Positions 44,408 through 53,472 of a stretch of DNA of 64,000 bases are shown piece by piece. The stretch is from NCBI GenBank assembly GCA_964405465.1, contig CAYONZ010000013.1:10558-74557 (forward strand). Direction: 5' to 3'. A program made the translations under genes and the position numbers. The notes under the pieces were generated by a model, which did no database searches, was not told where the DNA came from, and was given only the letters and a program-made list of their open reading frames with translations. Position 1 is the first letter of the stretch, and each line of letters starts with the position of its first letter. Source of the DNA: CAYONZ01 sp964405465. GTDB taxonomy: Bacteria > Bdellovibrionota > Bdellovibrionia > Bdellovibrionales > JAMPXM01.

Positions 44408-45304
44408 TTAAGAGATGGGTCTGTTTGTATTTGGAGTCAGCTCGGAGGGATTGAGTGAGAAAAACTCTTCCAGCGCAATTTCGAGGTCTGCTTGAGCTTT
44501 GAAGCCAGGCAGTCCAGGCGTGAGCTGTGGAATTTGAAACACCTCGCGCTTGCGATAGGGAAGAGCGCCCCACAGCAGGCGCAGAGAATCTACCTCCGTC
44601 GGGTGCGACTTTCGAGCGGCCTGCAGAGCAAACTTTACCAGTTCCTTCACTGTTCGAATTTTTCCTGAGCTGAGACGATAGCGTTCGAATGAGTGGGGTG
44701 GCAAATCGAAAACCCTTTTTGCTGCCAATGCGATACCCATAACGGCGTCCCCGATGGCCAAGATGTCCACCTCTTGTTCGCCCGTAGTCAATGGCAGCTC
44801 GTTATTTGAAATGAGCAGCGCTCTATGAATTTTGTTTAACAATTTGTCTCTGGGGTCATTGGGGCCAAATGTATCTGGAAGTTCTAAACAGATTGCATTT
44901 AGAGTAAACGATGAAACATAATACTTCAGAATCTGTTCGAATGCGGATTTCATGGCAGCATAGAGATTGGCGGGGCTTCGCCCCTGATCGTGAGAGTTCT
45001 GCCAAATGCTCGAAATTTGAACAAAATGCGGTGTGCCTGTGTGAGCAATCGCCTCCAGCAGACAGGTGCTAAAATGAATATGGCTTTCGACTAGCGGTCC
45101 GATTTGATGCGGTTGGTGTTCGCTGACAAAAAGTGAACTCAGGTGAATCGCGAGGTCGCATCCCTGAAGCCTTTTTGTGAGCGGTGCAATATCAAGGGTT
45201 CGTTCGATGCTGACGACCTCGATTTCGGGGTGATTGGTATAAAAAAAGCGAATTAAATTTTGACCGATAAAGCCGTTGGCTCCAGTGATGGCGATTCGTT
45301 TCAT
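44408..45304 (-). CDS. NAD-dependent epimerase/dehydratase (nucleotide-sugar 4-reductase candidate)
   Basis: This is an extended SDR of 298 residues. ITGANGFIGQNLIRFF is the Rossmann motif, ISSIWQN holds the catalytic Ser, and YAAMKSAFE carries Tyr-x3-Lys. The substrate-binding half is short, as in 4-ketoreductases such as AscF, Abe or RmlD-type enzymes. It lies upstream of the RmlC-like epimerase on the same strand, suggesting sequential epimerisation and reduction. ATG at 45304; the stop is 35 bp before the next gene. The exact sugar is unknown. Confidence 0.82.
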   Translation of the reverse strand: MKRIAITGANGFIGQNLIRFFYTNHPEIEVVSIERTLDIAPLTKRLQGCDLAIHLSSLFVSEHQPHQIGPLVESHIHFSTCLLEAIAHTGTPHFVQISSIWQNSHDQGRSPANLYAAMKSAFEQILKYYVSSFTLNAICLELPDTFGPNDPRDKLLNKIHRALLISNNELPLTTGEQEVDILAIGDAVMGIALAAKRVFDLPPHSFERYRLSSGKIRTVKELVKFALQAARKSHPTEVDSLRLLWGALPYRKREVFQIPQLTPGLPGFKAQADLEIALEEFFSLNPSELTPNTNRPIS

Positions 45305-45487
45305 TGGCCTCTCCCTGATAAAGTGGGACTCTGAAGAACCCCGCTGATTACACGCTTCGGCTTGATAAAAACGGGATATGCTGCAAGTTTTATGCGTTGG
45401 AGTCGAGTTAGGTCAAGGCGAAGAATCTGATGTCGGTTTGCAGCTGAAACCGCGGGTTTGGAGCGGGTGCACCTTCCTTTGATGATC

Positions 45488-45546
45488 GAGCAAACAGGCA
45501 ATCAGGATTGAGCAAACAGAGCGAGCAAATAGGATCGAGCAAGTAG
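45488..45546. repeat. four copies of a GAGCAAAYAG-type motif before gmd
   Basis: Imperfect copies of GAGCAAACAG start at 45488, 45510, 45523 and 45537, ending 13 bp before the gmd start. They lie in the 254-bp divergent region between the reductase and gmd. They could be repeat expansion or a regulator site; no precedent is known to me. Confidence 0.6.
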
Positions 45547-45558
45547 AAAGAAACGCAT

Positions 45559-46638
45559 ATGAAAAAAGCATTGATTACAGGAGTGACTGGGCAAGATGGG
45601 GCCTACCTATCTGAGTTTTTGTTAGACAAGGGCTATGAGGTTCACGGAGTCAAACGTCGAACTTCACTTTTTAATACCGATCGCATTGATCATTTGTTTA
45701 AGGATCCACATATTCCAAATCAGCGTTTTCACTTGCATCACGGTGATTTGACGGACTCGTCGTCGCTTTTGCGCATTATTCAACAGGTCCAACCAGATGA
45801 GATTTACAATTTGGCAGCTCAGAGTCACGTGGCCGTTTCATTCGAGGAACCTGAATACACGGCGAATAGCGATGCAATTGGAACATTGAGATTACTTGAA
45901 GCCATTCGCATTTTGGGTCTAGAGAAAAAGACCAAGTTTTACCAGGCTTCTACTTCAGAGTTGTATGGACTTGTTCAGGAGACTCCGCAGAAAGAGACAA
46001 CTCCGTTTTATCCGCGAAGTCCATATGCTGTAGCGAAATTATATGGCTATTGGATCACAGTGAATTATCGTGAAGCCTACGGCATCTATGCATGTAATGG
46101 AATTTTGTTTAATCATGAAAGTCCACTTCGCGGTGAGACTTTTGTGACTCGAAAAATCACGAGGGCCTTGTCACGAATTAAGTTGGGAGTGCAAGAGGCA
46201 CTTTACTTAGGCAATCTTGATGCAAGACGCGATTGGGGACATGCCAAAGATTATGTCGAGATGCAATGGCTGATGTTACAACAAACTCAAGCCGAGGATT
46301 TCGTTATTGCAACTGGACAGCAAAAGAGTGTCCGCGAGTTTGTCGAAATCGCGGCTCATGAGTTGGATATGAAAATCACCTGGAAGGGGCACGGAGTTGA
46401 AGAGAAGGGTTATGATCAAAGCGGTAAAATGATTGTCGCTGTGGACCCTCGCTATTTTCGGGCTGCAGAAGTTGAAACTCTTTTAGGGGATGCGACCAAA
46501 GCAAAACAAAAACTAGGATGGACACCTAAAATTACTTTTGCGGAATTGGTAAAAGAAATGGTGCGGACAGATTTTATTCTTGCTGAAAATGAGTTGAAGC
46601 ATGGTGCTCCAAAAAAAGTTGTGAGGCTGGATCAGTGA
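45559..46638 (+). CDS. gmd: GDP-mannose 4,6-dehydratase
   Basis: Gmd converts GDP-D-mannose to GDP-4-keto-6-deoxymannose, the branch point to GDP-fucose, colitose and perosamine. It has 359 residues. ITGVTGQDGAYLSEFLLDKG, GVKRRTSLFNTDRIDH, NLAAQSHVAVSFEEPEYT and YAVAKLYGYW (Tyr-x3-Lys) are diagnostic. ATG at 45559 follows AGAAAGAAA-type purines. The stop overlaps the next gene by 4 bp. GDP-mannose synthesis genes are not in the window. Confidence 0.96.
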   Translation: MKKALITGVTGQDGAYLSEFLLDKGYEVHGVKRRTSLFNTDRIDHLFKDPHIPNQRFHLHHGDLTDSSSLLRIIQQVQPDEIYNLAAQSHVAVSFEEPEYTANSDAIGTLRLLEAIRILGLEKKTKFYQASTSELYGLVQETPQKETTPFYPRSPYAVAKLYGYWITVNYREAYGIYACNGILFNHESPLRGETFVTRKITRALSRIKLGVQEALYLGNLDARRDWGHAKDYVEMQWLMLQQTQAEDFVIATGQQKSVREFVEIAAHELDMKITWKGHGVEEKGYDQSGKMIVAVDPRYFRAAEVETLLGDATKAKQKLGWTPKITFAELVKEMVRTDFILAENELKHGAPKKVVRLDQ

Positions 46639-47579
46639 AAGTTTTGATTACTGGAGCACGAGGAATGGTGGGGCGGAACTTGGTTGAAAACCCAAGAATG
46701 AAGGCCTTCGACCTTTTAACTCCATCTCGCTATGATTTGGATTTGTTGAACTTTGAGGGCGTGGAGTCCTACCTGATGCAGGTCAAACCAGATCTTATAG
46801 TACATGCCGCAGGACGGGTAGGTGGTATTCAGGCCAATATGAAAAACCCGGTTGCGTTTTTGGTGGAGAATTTGGACATCAATCGCAATTTGATTCTCGC
46901 CGCGCGCAAAGTGGGCGTAAGGCGTTTGTTGAATCTGGGTTCATCCTGTATGTATCCACGAAACGCCGAAAACCCACTGAGGGAGTCGATGATTTTACAG
47001 GGTGAATTGGAGCCCACCAATGAGGGTTATGCTCTTGCCAAGATTACAGCGCAACGTCTTTGTCAGTACATTGCCAAAGAAGACGCGATCTTCGAGTATA
47101 AAACCTTGATCCCATGCAATCTTTATGGGCGATTTGACAAGTTTGATCCAAGTCATTCGCATATGGTTCCAGCTGTGATTCATAAAATGCATACGGCAAA
47201 GAGTGAGGGGAAGAGCGAAATTGACATCTGGGGAGATGGCCTTGCTCGTCGCGAATTTATGTATGCGGGAGATTTGGCAGATTGTATATCACGCGCGATC
47301 GAAAAATTTACGGACCTGCCTGAGGTTATGAATGTTGGGTTGGGATACGATTACAGCATCAATGAGTATTACCAAGCCATTGCCGATGTTGTTGGTTTTA
47401 AGGGAAGCTTTCGTCATGATCTTTCTAAACCAATTGGCATGCGGCAAAAACTTGTGTCAGTTGAGCGGCAACAGGCGTGGGGTTGGAAGTCGCGGGTGTC
47501 TCTGCATGAGGGGATTGAACAAACATACAGGTACTATTTGGACCTGCTTAGCGGCGCCAGTGAAGCATGGATTTCCTAA
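46635..47579 (+). CDS. GDP-L-fucose synthase family epimerase/reductase (Fcl or ColC)
   Basis: This bifunctional 3,5-epimerase/4-reductase family protein has 314 residues. ITGARGMVGRNLVE, HAAGRVGGIQANMKNP, NLGSSCMYPRNAENPL and YALAKITAQRLC are typical of GDP-L-fucose synthase (Fcl/WcaG). ColC, the GDP-L-colitose synthase, belongs to the same family, and the next gene looks like ColD. The product may therefore be GDP-L-fucose, GDP-L-colitose or both. The start is GTG at 46635, overlapping gmd by 4 bp. Confidence 0.9.
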   Translation: MKVLITGARGMVGRNLVENPRMKAFDLLTPSRYDLDLLNFEGVESYLMQVKPDLIVHAAGRVGGIQANMKNPVAFLVENLDINRNLILAARKVGVRRLLNLGSSCMYPRNAENPLRESMILQGELEPTNEGYALAKITAQRLCQYIAKEDAIFEYKTLIPCNLYGRFDKFDPSHSHMVPAVIHKMHTAKSEGKSEIDIWGDGLARREFMYAGDLADCISRAIEKFTDLPEVMNVGLGYDYSINEYYQAIADVVGFKGSFRHDLSKPIGMRQKLVSVERQQAWGWKSRVSLHEGIEQTYRYYLDLLSGASEAWIS

Positions 47580-47605
47580 ATAGAATTTATTGATATGAGG
47601 TAAAA

Positions 47606-48823
47606 ATGGAAATGTTTTATCCTTTGGCCACATCGAGTTGGGATGGTCTTGAAATCGAGGCCATTCAAAAAGTAATTCGCACGGGAATGTTCACGATGGG
47701 TCCATTCGTGGCTGAGTATGAAAAGAAGTTTGCCGAATTTCTTGGATCAAAATTTGCCGTGATGTGCAGCTCTGGTTCGACAGCAAATCTGCTGATGGTG
47801 GCCGCTTTATTTTATCGCAAAGAGAATCCGTTGCAACGTGGTGATGAGGTTATTGTTCCTGCTGTCTCCTGGAGTACCACGTACTATCCCTTATATCAGT
47901 ATGGGCTAAAACTCAAGTTTGTCGATATTGATCAGGAGACTCTGAACTTTGATTTGGCGGCACTTGCCAAGGCGATCTCGCCAAAAACTCGGTTGATTAT
48001 GGCGGTGAACCTTCTTGGAAATCCGAACGACTTTGGCCAAATTGAAAAGATGATTGCTGGAAAAGGCATTGAGCTGATCGAAGACAATTGTGAATCGCTA
48101 GGAGCAACTTATGCTGGTTCACTGAGTGCTCCAGGCCAAGAAAAACAAACCGGTACTTTTGGCTTGATGGGCACTTATAGTAGTTTTTTTAGTCATCATA
48201 TTTCAACAATGGAAGGTGGCATTGTTTCGACGGATAACGAAGAGCTTTACCATATCTTGCTTTGCTTGCGAGCGCACGGTTGGACTCGTAATTTGCCTAA
48301 GCTCAACAAGGTCACAGGGCAGAAGAGTGATAATCCATTTGAAGAGTCATTTAAGTTTGTGCTCCCTGGGTACAACGTTCGCCCGCTTGAGATGAGTGGG
48401 GCAATTGGCCTTGAACAACTGAAGAAGCTTGCAGAATTTGTTCGTGTACGTCGTGAAAATGCGGCCTGCTTTCAAGAGCTTTTTCATGGGCACCCTGATT
48501 TTTATATTCAAAAAGAGATCGGCAAAAGCAGTTGGTTCGGATTTAGTTTTGTGCTGAAGCCAAATTCGAAAATCAATCGCCTGAAGTTAATCGAAAGTCT
48601 CACTTTGGCTGGTGTTGAGTGCCGTCCCATAGTGGCCGGAAATTTTGCAAAGAACGAAGTTTTGAAATGGTTCGATTATGAAATTTCAGGAAGCCTACCG
48701 AATGCCGACCACATTGATCAACATGGTTTTTTTGTCGGTAATCATCAGGTGTCAATGACTTCGCAAATTAAAAAGTTGCGTGAAGCATTTGAGGTGGGCC
48801 TGAAAGTGTCTCGTGGTGTCTGA
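47606..48823 (+). CDS. ColD-like GDP-4-keto-6-deoxymannose 3-dehydratase candidate
   Basis: This is a DegT/AHBA-fold PLP enzyme of 405 residues. CSSGSTANLLMVAALF and LIEDNCESLGATYAG are the cofactor-site motifs. In FFSHHISTMEGGIVST the residue at the usual PLP lysine is His197, the hallmark of the 3-dehydratases ColD and RfbH rather than aminotransferases. Because it follows gmd and an Fcl/ColC-like gene, its likely reaction is removal of the 3-OH of GDP-4-keto-6-deoxymannose, leading to GDP-L-colitose. It lacks the cysteines of the iron-sulfur RfbH protein at 53469. ATG at 47606 follows GAGGTAAAA. Confidence 0.88.
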   Translation: MEMFYPLATSSWDGLEIEAIQKVIRTGMFTMGPFVAEYEKKFAEFLGSKFAVMCSSGSTANLLMVAALFYRKENPLQRGDEVIVPAVSWSTTYYPLYQYGLKLKFVDIDQETLNFDLAALAKAISPKTRLIMAVNLLGNPNDFGQIEKMIAGKGIELIEDNCESLGATYAGSLSAPGQEKQTGTFGLMGTYSSFFSHHISTMEGGIVSTDNEELYHILLCLRAHGWTRNLPKLNKVTGQKSDNPFEESFKFVLPGYNVRPLEMSGAIGLEQLKKLAEFVRVRRENAACFQELFHGHPDFYIQKEIGKSSWFGFSFVLKPNSKINRLKLIESLTLAGVECRPIVAGNFAKNEVLKWFDYEISGSLPNADHIDQHGFFVGNHQVSMTSQIKKLREAFEVGLKVSRGV

Positions 48824-49812
48824 TGAAAATTTTGTATGTGGACCTCGAATACGATTATGGAATGAAACATCGCGGACCAAATCAAATTGGCGGAAAAGGA
48901 TTTCGAGATTGTTTTCTTCGCCTTGGGCACGAGGTCGATTTTTTCTACTATGATCAGTATCTTGAGCGAGTTTCGGAGCTTCAGGGCGCTTTGCTCGAAA
49001 AAGTGAATTCATCTCGCCCTGATCTTGTATATTTTATTTTATTTGGTGATCAGTTTTCTGTAGAAACGCTTGCACAAATTAAAATGAAAACCAAAACCAT
49101 CAACTGGTTTGGCGATGATCAGTGGAGGTTTGAAACTTTCACTACCAAGTACGCGCCGGTGATGACCTACAACGTGACGACCGATCCCTTTGCCGTGAGC
49201 AAGTATAAAAAGAACGGTTGGAATGTGGTTTTAAGTCAGTGGGCTGCTATCGACGATGATCGTCCACTCGATAAACTCAATCAATATAAGTACGATGTTA
49301 GTTTTGTTGGGGGATCGCACTCTGTTCGTAGATGGTTTGTGCATGAGCTTGAAAAAAAAGGCATACAGGTTGCCACGTTTGGATATGGCTGGCCAAGTGG
49401 TCCTATTTCACTTGATGAGATGATCTGTCTTTTTCAACAAACTAAAATCAATTTGAATCTTTCGAATAGTACGACTCTGGATTTACGCTATCTTTTGAAT
49501 TCCTATAAAAACCCAATTGTGGCGTGGCGTTCGCCGAAGTCTGCCAGCCAAATCAAAGCGAGAAATTTTGAAATTCCATATTATGGTGGATTTCAGATGA
49601 CAGACTATGTGCCCACACTTGAGCGCTATCTCGAGATAGGTAAAGAAGTCGTTTGTTACCGGGATGTCGACGAGGCGATTCTTTTGATTGATTATTATTT
49701 GAAAAATGAGTCCGAGCGAGAGGCAATTCGTCAAGCCGGTTATCAACGGGCTCGTCTGGAACATAGTTACTTTGCGAGACATCGGGCCGTATTTCGGGAG
49801 CTTGGTTTGTGA
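48823..49812 (+). CDS. CgeB-like glycosyltransferase
   Basis: The protein has 329 residues and looks like a GT-B-fold glycosyltransferase of the CgeB / Glyco_trans_1_2 type. VDLEYDYGMKHRGPNQIGGKG begins the N-terminal domain; DVSFVGGSHSVRRWFVHELE and the C-terminal IPYYGGFQMTDYVPTLERYL segment are typical of the donor-side domain. The donor is unknown. ATG at 48823 shares its first base with the preceding stop, and the next gene overlaps by 4 bp, so it is co-translated with the gmd group. Confidence 0.75.
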   Translation: MKILYVDLEYDYGMKHRGPNQIGGKGFRDCFLRLGHEVDFFYYDQYLERVSELQGALLEKVNSSRPDLVYFILFGDQFSVETLAQIKMKTKTINWFGDDQWRFETFTTKYAPVMTYNVTTDPFAVSKYKKNGWNVVLSQWAAIDDDRPLDKLNQYKYDVSFVGGSHSVRRWFVHELEKKGIQVATFGYGWPSGPISLDEMICLFQQTKINLNLSNSTTLDLRYLLNSYKNPIVAWRSPKSASQIKARNFEIPYYGGFQMTDYVPTLERYLEIGKEVVCYRDVDEAILLIDYYLKNESEREAIRQAGYQRARLEHSYFARHRAVFRELGL

Positions 49813-50882
49813 AAAAAGCAGCCCTGGTTGTCGCTCATCCCTACACTGACGGACAGATTTTCAATCGTGAAAATACTCAGCTGAATCGAGATGGCTGTTT
49901 AGATTTCTTCTATTACTTAAAAATTAAATTGGCAGAGCAGGGGTTTGATCTCGATACGAGTGACCGTCATTCAATTGAGTCAAGTGACCTTGTTATTTAC
50001 AATGAAATGCCGAAGGTCTTACCGCGCGAAATAGATAAAAAGAAGTCTGTTCTTTTTCTATTTGAAAGTGAACTGATTCGACCAGACAACTGGGACCTTG
50101 GTTCGCATCAGAGTTTTGATCAGATATTCACTTGGCATGATGGTCTAGTTGATCGAAAAAAATATTTTAAGTTTAACTTCACTCATTCTGGTCGCGTGGC
50201 CTTTCGAAGGTTTGCCGAAAAAAACTCACAAGCTAAGTTTTTTTGCACACTCATTGCTGGACATAAATCGTGTATGCATGCACTCGAACTTTACTCAAAA
50301 CGTGTTCAGATCATTCGATATTTCGAAGCTCACCATCCAGACCATTTTGAATTTTTTGGGGTAGGTTGGGATAAACATACTTTTTCTGGCGGCTTGGGGG
50401 CAAGGGTCTTAAATCGATTCACCTGGTTGCGAAAAAAAATGGCTCCTAAATTTTTGACGTATCGAGGTATGGTCAACAAGAAGTTGGAGTGCCTGCAAAA
50501 TTTCAAGTTCTCGATCTGTTACGAAAATGCCAAAGAAATTCCAGGGTATATCACTGAGAAAATTTTTGATTCGATGGCTGCAGGATGTGTCCCTGTTTAC
50601 TGGGGCGCTCCCAATATTCAACAGTATGTACCGGAAGAATGCTTTGTCGATCGACGTCACTTTAGGACTGATGCGGAGCTGGTTTCCTATCTTTTGCAAA
50701 TGCGAGAGAGCGAATATGACTCCCGATTGAACGCCATTGCAAGTTACTTAGAAAGTCAGGCTCATCGACTTTTTGAGCCCGAGGCCGTTGCGGAGATGGT
50801 GGCAAATGATATCGTAGGGCATGCACAACAGTACTCTTCGCTTTCGAGTCAGAAAACTTCGGGTGGGGTGCGTGCAACTTAA
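49809..50882 (+). CDS. family-10 (alpha-1,3-fucosyltransferase-type) glycosyltransferase
   Basis: The protein has 357 residues. The C-terminal half carries the GT10 donor-site signature: FSICYENAKEIPGYITEKIF followed by AAGCVPVYWGAPNIQQYVP. GT10 enzymes use GDP-L-fucose, and the gmd/Fcl-like genes upstream supply that donor or its 3-deoxy analogue GDP-colitose. The start is GTG at 49809, overlapping the CgeB-like gene by 4 bp. The end overlaps the flippase start by about 11 bp. Transfer of colitose rather than fucose is an inference. Confidence 0.87.
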   Translation: MKKAALVVAHPYTDGQIFNRENTQLNRDGCLDFFYYLKIKLAEQGFDLDTSDRHSIESSDLVIYNEMPKVLPREIDKKKSVLFLFESELIRPDNWDLGSHQSFDQIFTWHDGLVDRKKYFKFNFTHSGRVAFRRFAEKNSQAKFFCTLIAGHKSCMHALELYSKRVQIIRYFEAHHPDHFEFFGVGWDKHTFSGGLGARVLNRFTWLRKKMAPKFLTYRGMVNKKLECLQNFKFSICYENAKEIPGYITEKIFDSMAAGCVPVYWGAPNIQQYVPEECFVDRRHFRTDAELVSYLLQMRESEYDSRLNAIASYLESQAHRLFEPEAVAEMVANDIVGHAQQYSSLSSQKTSGGVRAT

Positions 50883-52398
50883 AAAAGATTTTTTGATATT
50901 GCTGATAGGAAGATTGGGGCAGGCTGGCTTGGCCCTGGCATCGATTCGAATTCTCACGACCTATCTTCCGAAAGACCAAGTGGGCCTGACTTATTTGGTT
51001 GCTACCATTGTCTCTTATTTTGCGCTTATTTTTATTAACCCGATTGGCATGTACCTAAATCGGCACCTGCATCAATGGTTTTTCGAGGGCCGTTTGCTTG
51101 CGGTTTTTCGTCGCTTGAATCATTATTTTTTGCTCGTCGCTATAATGTCTCTTCCATTGGTGGTGTTGGCTCGAGTCACATTTTCGGTTGGCGAAGGTTT
51201 GTCGGTCGTGGGTCTTTGTGTCTTGGTCTTTTTAAACCTCTGGGTTTCAACTTGGTTTCAGACTCTCGCGCCCAGTTTAAATCTTTTAGAAAAACGTTCG
51301 GTGTTCGTCTTGATCAATTTGCTGACTCAAGCCTTGGGTTTACTTTTTTCGGTTCTCCTGATCTGGATTGTCGGTGCTGACGCATTTGTTTGGCTCATTG
51401 GGATTTTGATTTCGCAAGCCTTCGGTGCTCTTGTGGCTTTCCTTTATTTTCGGCATTTACTCTCTGCGAAACCGATACGTCCTCCTAGCGGTGAGGACGT
51501 TGATCACTCGAGAGATGAAAGGGTTGCGCTTCCTGCTGGAAAAAACAATATACGCTGGGGCGATCTGTTCACAGGTGAGCTCTTGAGATTTTGTTGGCCA
51601 ATCGCGCTCACCACGGCTTTTATGTGGTCCCAAAATTCGGCCTATCGAATTATGGTGGAGAGAAGTTTTGGGGTGACGAGCCTCGCAGGTCTTGGGGTTG
51701 GGCTGGGGGTTGCGGCGAGCGTTGCGAGTATTGTTGAGTCACTGGTGAGTCAGTATTTTCATCCGAAGTTTTATGCTGAGATCGCCAATGGCGACAAGCG
51801 AGACCGATTGGTGGCGTGGGAGACGTTTTATGTGAACGCGCTCTCTGTTTTTATGCCCTGTATGTTCTATGTTTTTTGTCTATCGAAAAGTATTTTGCGC
51901 ATCCTTGTTCATGCAGATTATAGTTCCAGTTTTTTTGTTTTGTCTTTGGGCGCTTTGATTGAGTTTTTTCGAATGATTACGAATGTGGTTTATTCAATTT
52001 CGCAAAGTGAGAAAAAAACCAAATCAACAATCATGCCCTATGGCTTCGGAGCACTTACTGTGGCTGTCGGGTTGTCGGTAATTTATTTTAAAAATCTAGC
52101 GATTGATTTTGTGCCATGGATTTTGGTTTTGGCCGGACTCGTATCCTTTGTGGCCATGGTGATGAGTATGCGCAAGCTGCAGCCACTCAAAATTCACGCT
52201 CACTTTTTAGGTCATGGTGGAGTTATGTGTTTGCCATTTGCTTTGGCCTTTTTGCCGCAATTTGAACAGGTTTTTGGAGATGGCTTTTGGATGAATTTTA
52301 CAAAGTCTGCAATTTTTGGAGTCTATATGCTGGTCGTGATTTGGATTTTACAAAATCGGATTCGAAAAATGCCGGGATTCGGTTCTCCGGCAAGGTAG
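50872..52398 (+). CDS. Wzx-like polysaccharide flippase
   Basis: This is a multi-pass membrane protein of about 508 residues with about twelve hydrophobic segments, of the MATE/Wzx polysaccharide-exporter superfamily. It begins KKDFLILLIGRLGQAGLALA, the typical first helix, and contains FCWPIALTTAFMWSQNSAYR at the start of the second half. It probably moves the lipid-linked repeat unit across the inner membrane. GTG at 50872 is chosen because GGTGGGG lies upstream; an ATG at 50821 lies deeper inside the previous gene. It ends the + operon, convergent with a glycosyltransferase. Confidence 0.82.
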   Translation: MQLKKDFLILLIGRLGQAGLALASIRILTTYLPKDQVGLTYLVATIVSYFALIFINPIGMYLNRHLHQWFFEGRLLAVFRRLNHYFLLVAIMSLPLVVLARVTFSVGEGLSVVGLCVLVFLNLWVSTWFQTLAPSLNLLEKRSVFVLINLLTQALGLLFSVLLIWIVGADAFVWLIGILISQAFGALVAFLYFRHLLSAKPIRPPSGEDVDHSRDERVALPAGKNNIRWGDLFTGELLRFCWPIALTTAFMWSQNSAYRIMVERSFGVTSLAGLGVGLGVAASVASIVESLVSQYFHPKFYAEIANGDKRDRLVAWETFYVNALSVFMPCMFYVFCLSKSILRILVHADYSSSFFVLSLGALIEFFRMITNVVYSISQSEKKTKSTIMPYGFGALTVAVGLSVIYFKNLAIDFVPWILVLAGLVSFVAMVMSMRKLQPLKIHAHFLGHGGVMCLPFALAFLPQFEQVFGDGFWMNFTKSAIFGVYMLVVIWILQNRIRKMPGFGSPAR

Positions 52399-52407
52399 GT
52401 TCTACTG

Positions 52408-53472
52408 CTATTTCAGAATGCCTTTCGATAGCAGGCCCGTTCGCGATGCATACTTTCTGCTGAGTAAGACAAGCAACAATGGTATTTCTCGAAAGATATC
52501 TCGAAGCGTGCTTTTTCTGAGGATTCGACTTTGAGTGGGGCTTAATTTCGACTTTGGACCACTGCCCAATTCTTTTTCTTTAATCGTTTGTTTCCACCAG
52601 AGAATTTTGTGTTTAAAAACGTAAATCTCAACAAGGCGAGCAAGGCCACAATTATCTGATTTAGGGTTTGGTCGAGATTTAGGCAAGAAAAATGTCTTCC
52701 GCAAAAATCGAGCAAGACTCAGTATGGCTCGAAGGTCTATGGCGACAGAGCCGTTGCTAGAGTGTCGGCGATAAGACATTAAAGGTTCTGCGAGCCAACA
52801 TATTTTACCTCTTTGGCCAATTTTGATAATGAAGCTCACATCAGCATGCTTGTTGCCTTCGCACCATTTCATTTGCAGATTTGTTAATGCGCTTGTTTTG
52901 TAGATGTAACTAGGAAATGGCACATGCCCCATTTCGGGTCTTAGGTAATGACTCGCGACTTGTGCCGGGGATTCAATGTTAAAAGAATTTTGCAAATTTT
53001 CATCAAAACGCTGTTGGGTCAACTTTGTGCCTTCGATAATCCAAGCATTGCAACCCACTGCTGCAAGCTGATTGTCAGTGGCAAAAGTGTTCATCATTTG
53101 GGTCAATGCCGTCGGCTGTAAAACGTCATCATCATGAAACATCATAAAATAGGGAGCCGTCACTTCGCTGATAATTTGGTTGTGATGGTCGAGCACTGAA
53201 AGGCTAGGTCTCCTTCGTCGGATGCTAAGGCTTCTCTTTTTTTTCAGATTTGGTTGAACAGTTGTAGCTTCGATATTTTCTAAATTCAGTAACAGCTCAT
53301 TGGAAAACCTTGATCGGACAAGGTCAAACACCTGATCTGAGGTAGAGTTGTCGGATAAAATGACTTCAAAGTGTGGGTAGTCTTGAGCAAAAACCGAGCG
53401 TAGTGCCTCCTCGATATACTCCGGTCGGTTGTAGCTCATTAAAAAAACTTGCACGAGCGGCTGATTGCTCAT
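52408..53472 (-). CDS. family-2 glycosyltransferase
   Basis: This is a GT-A-fold transferase of 354 residues. PLVQVFLMSYNRPEYIEEAL is the nucleotide-binding start, VILSDNSTSDQV follows, and FMMFHDDDVLQP is the DxD metal site. A basic insertion (LKKKRSLSIRRRRPS) precedes the DxD segment. ATG at 53472 overlaps the rfbH stop by 4 bp, so it is co-translated with rfbH. Its donor may be the CDP-linked dideoxy sugar, which is an inference from that coupling. Confidence 0.87.
   Translation of the reverse strand: MSNQPLVQVFLMSYNRPEYIEEALRSVFAQDYPHFEVILSDNSTSDQVFDLVRSRFSNELLLNLENIEATTVQPNLKKKRSLSIRRRRPSLSVLDHHNQIISEVTAPYFMMFHDDDVLQPTALTQMMNTFATDNQLAAVGCNAWIIEGTKLTQQRFDENLQNSFNIESPAQVASHYLRPEMGHVPFPSYIYKTSALTNLQMKWCEGNKHADVSFIIKIGQRGKICWLAEPLMSYRRHSSNGSVAIDLRAILSLARFLRKTFFLPKSRPNPKSDNCGLARLVEIYVFKHKILWWKQTIKEKELGSGPKSKLSPTQSRILRKSTLRDIFREIPLLLVLLSRKYASRTGLLSKGILK

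Noticed and set aside
47606..48823. Perosamine synthase (GDP-4-keto-6-deoxymannose aminotransferase)
   Set aside because: The PLP lysine is replaced by histidine, which fits a 3-dehydratase rather than an aminotransferase.
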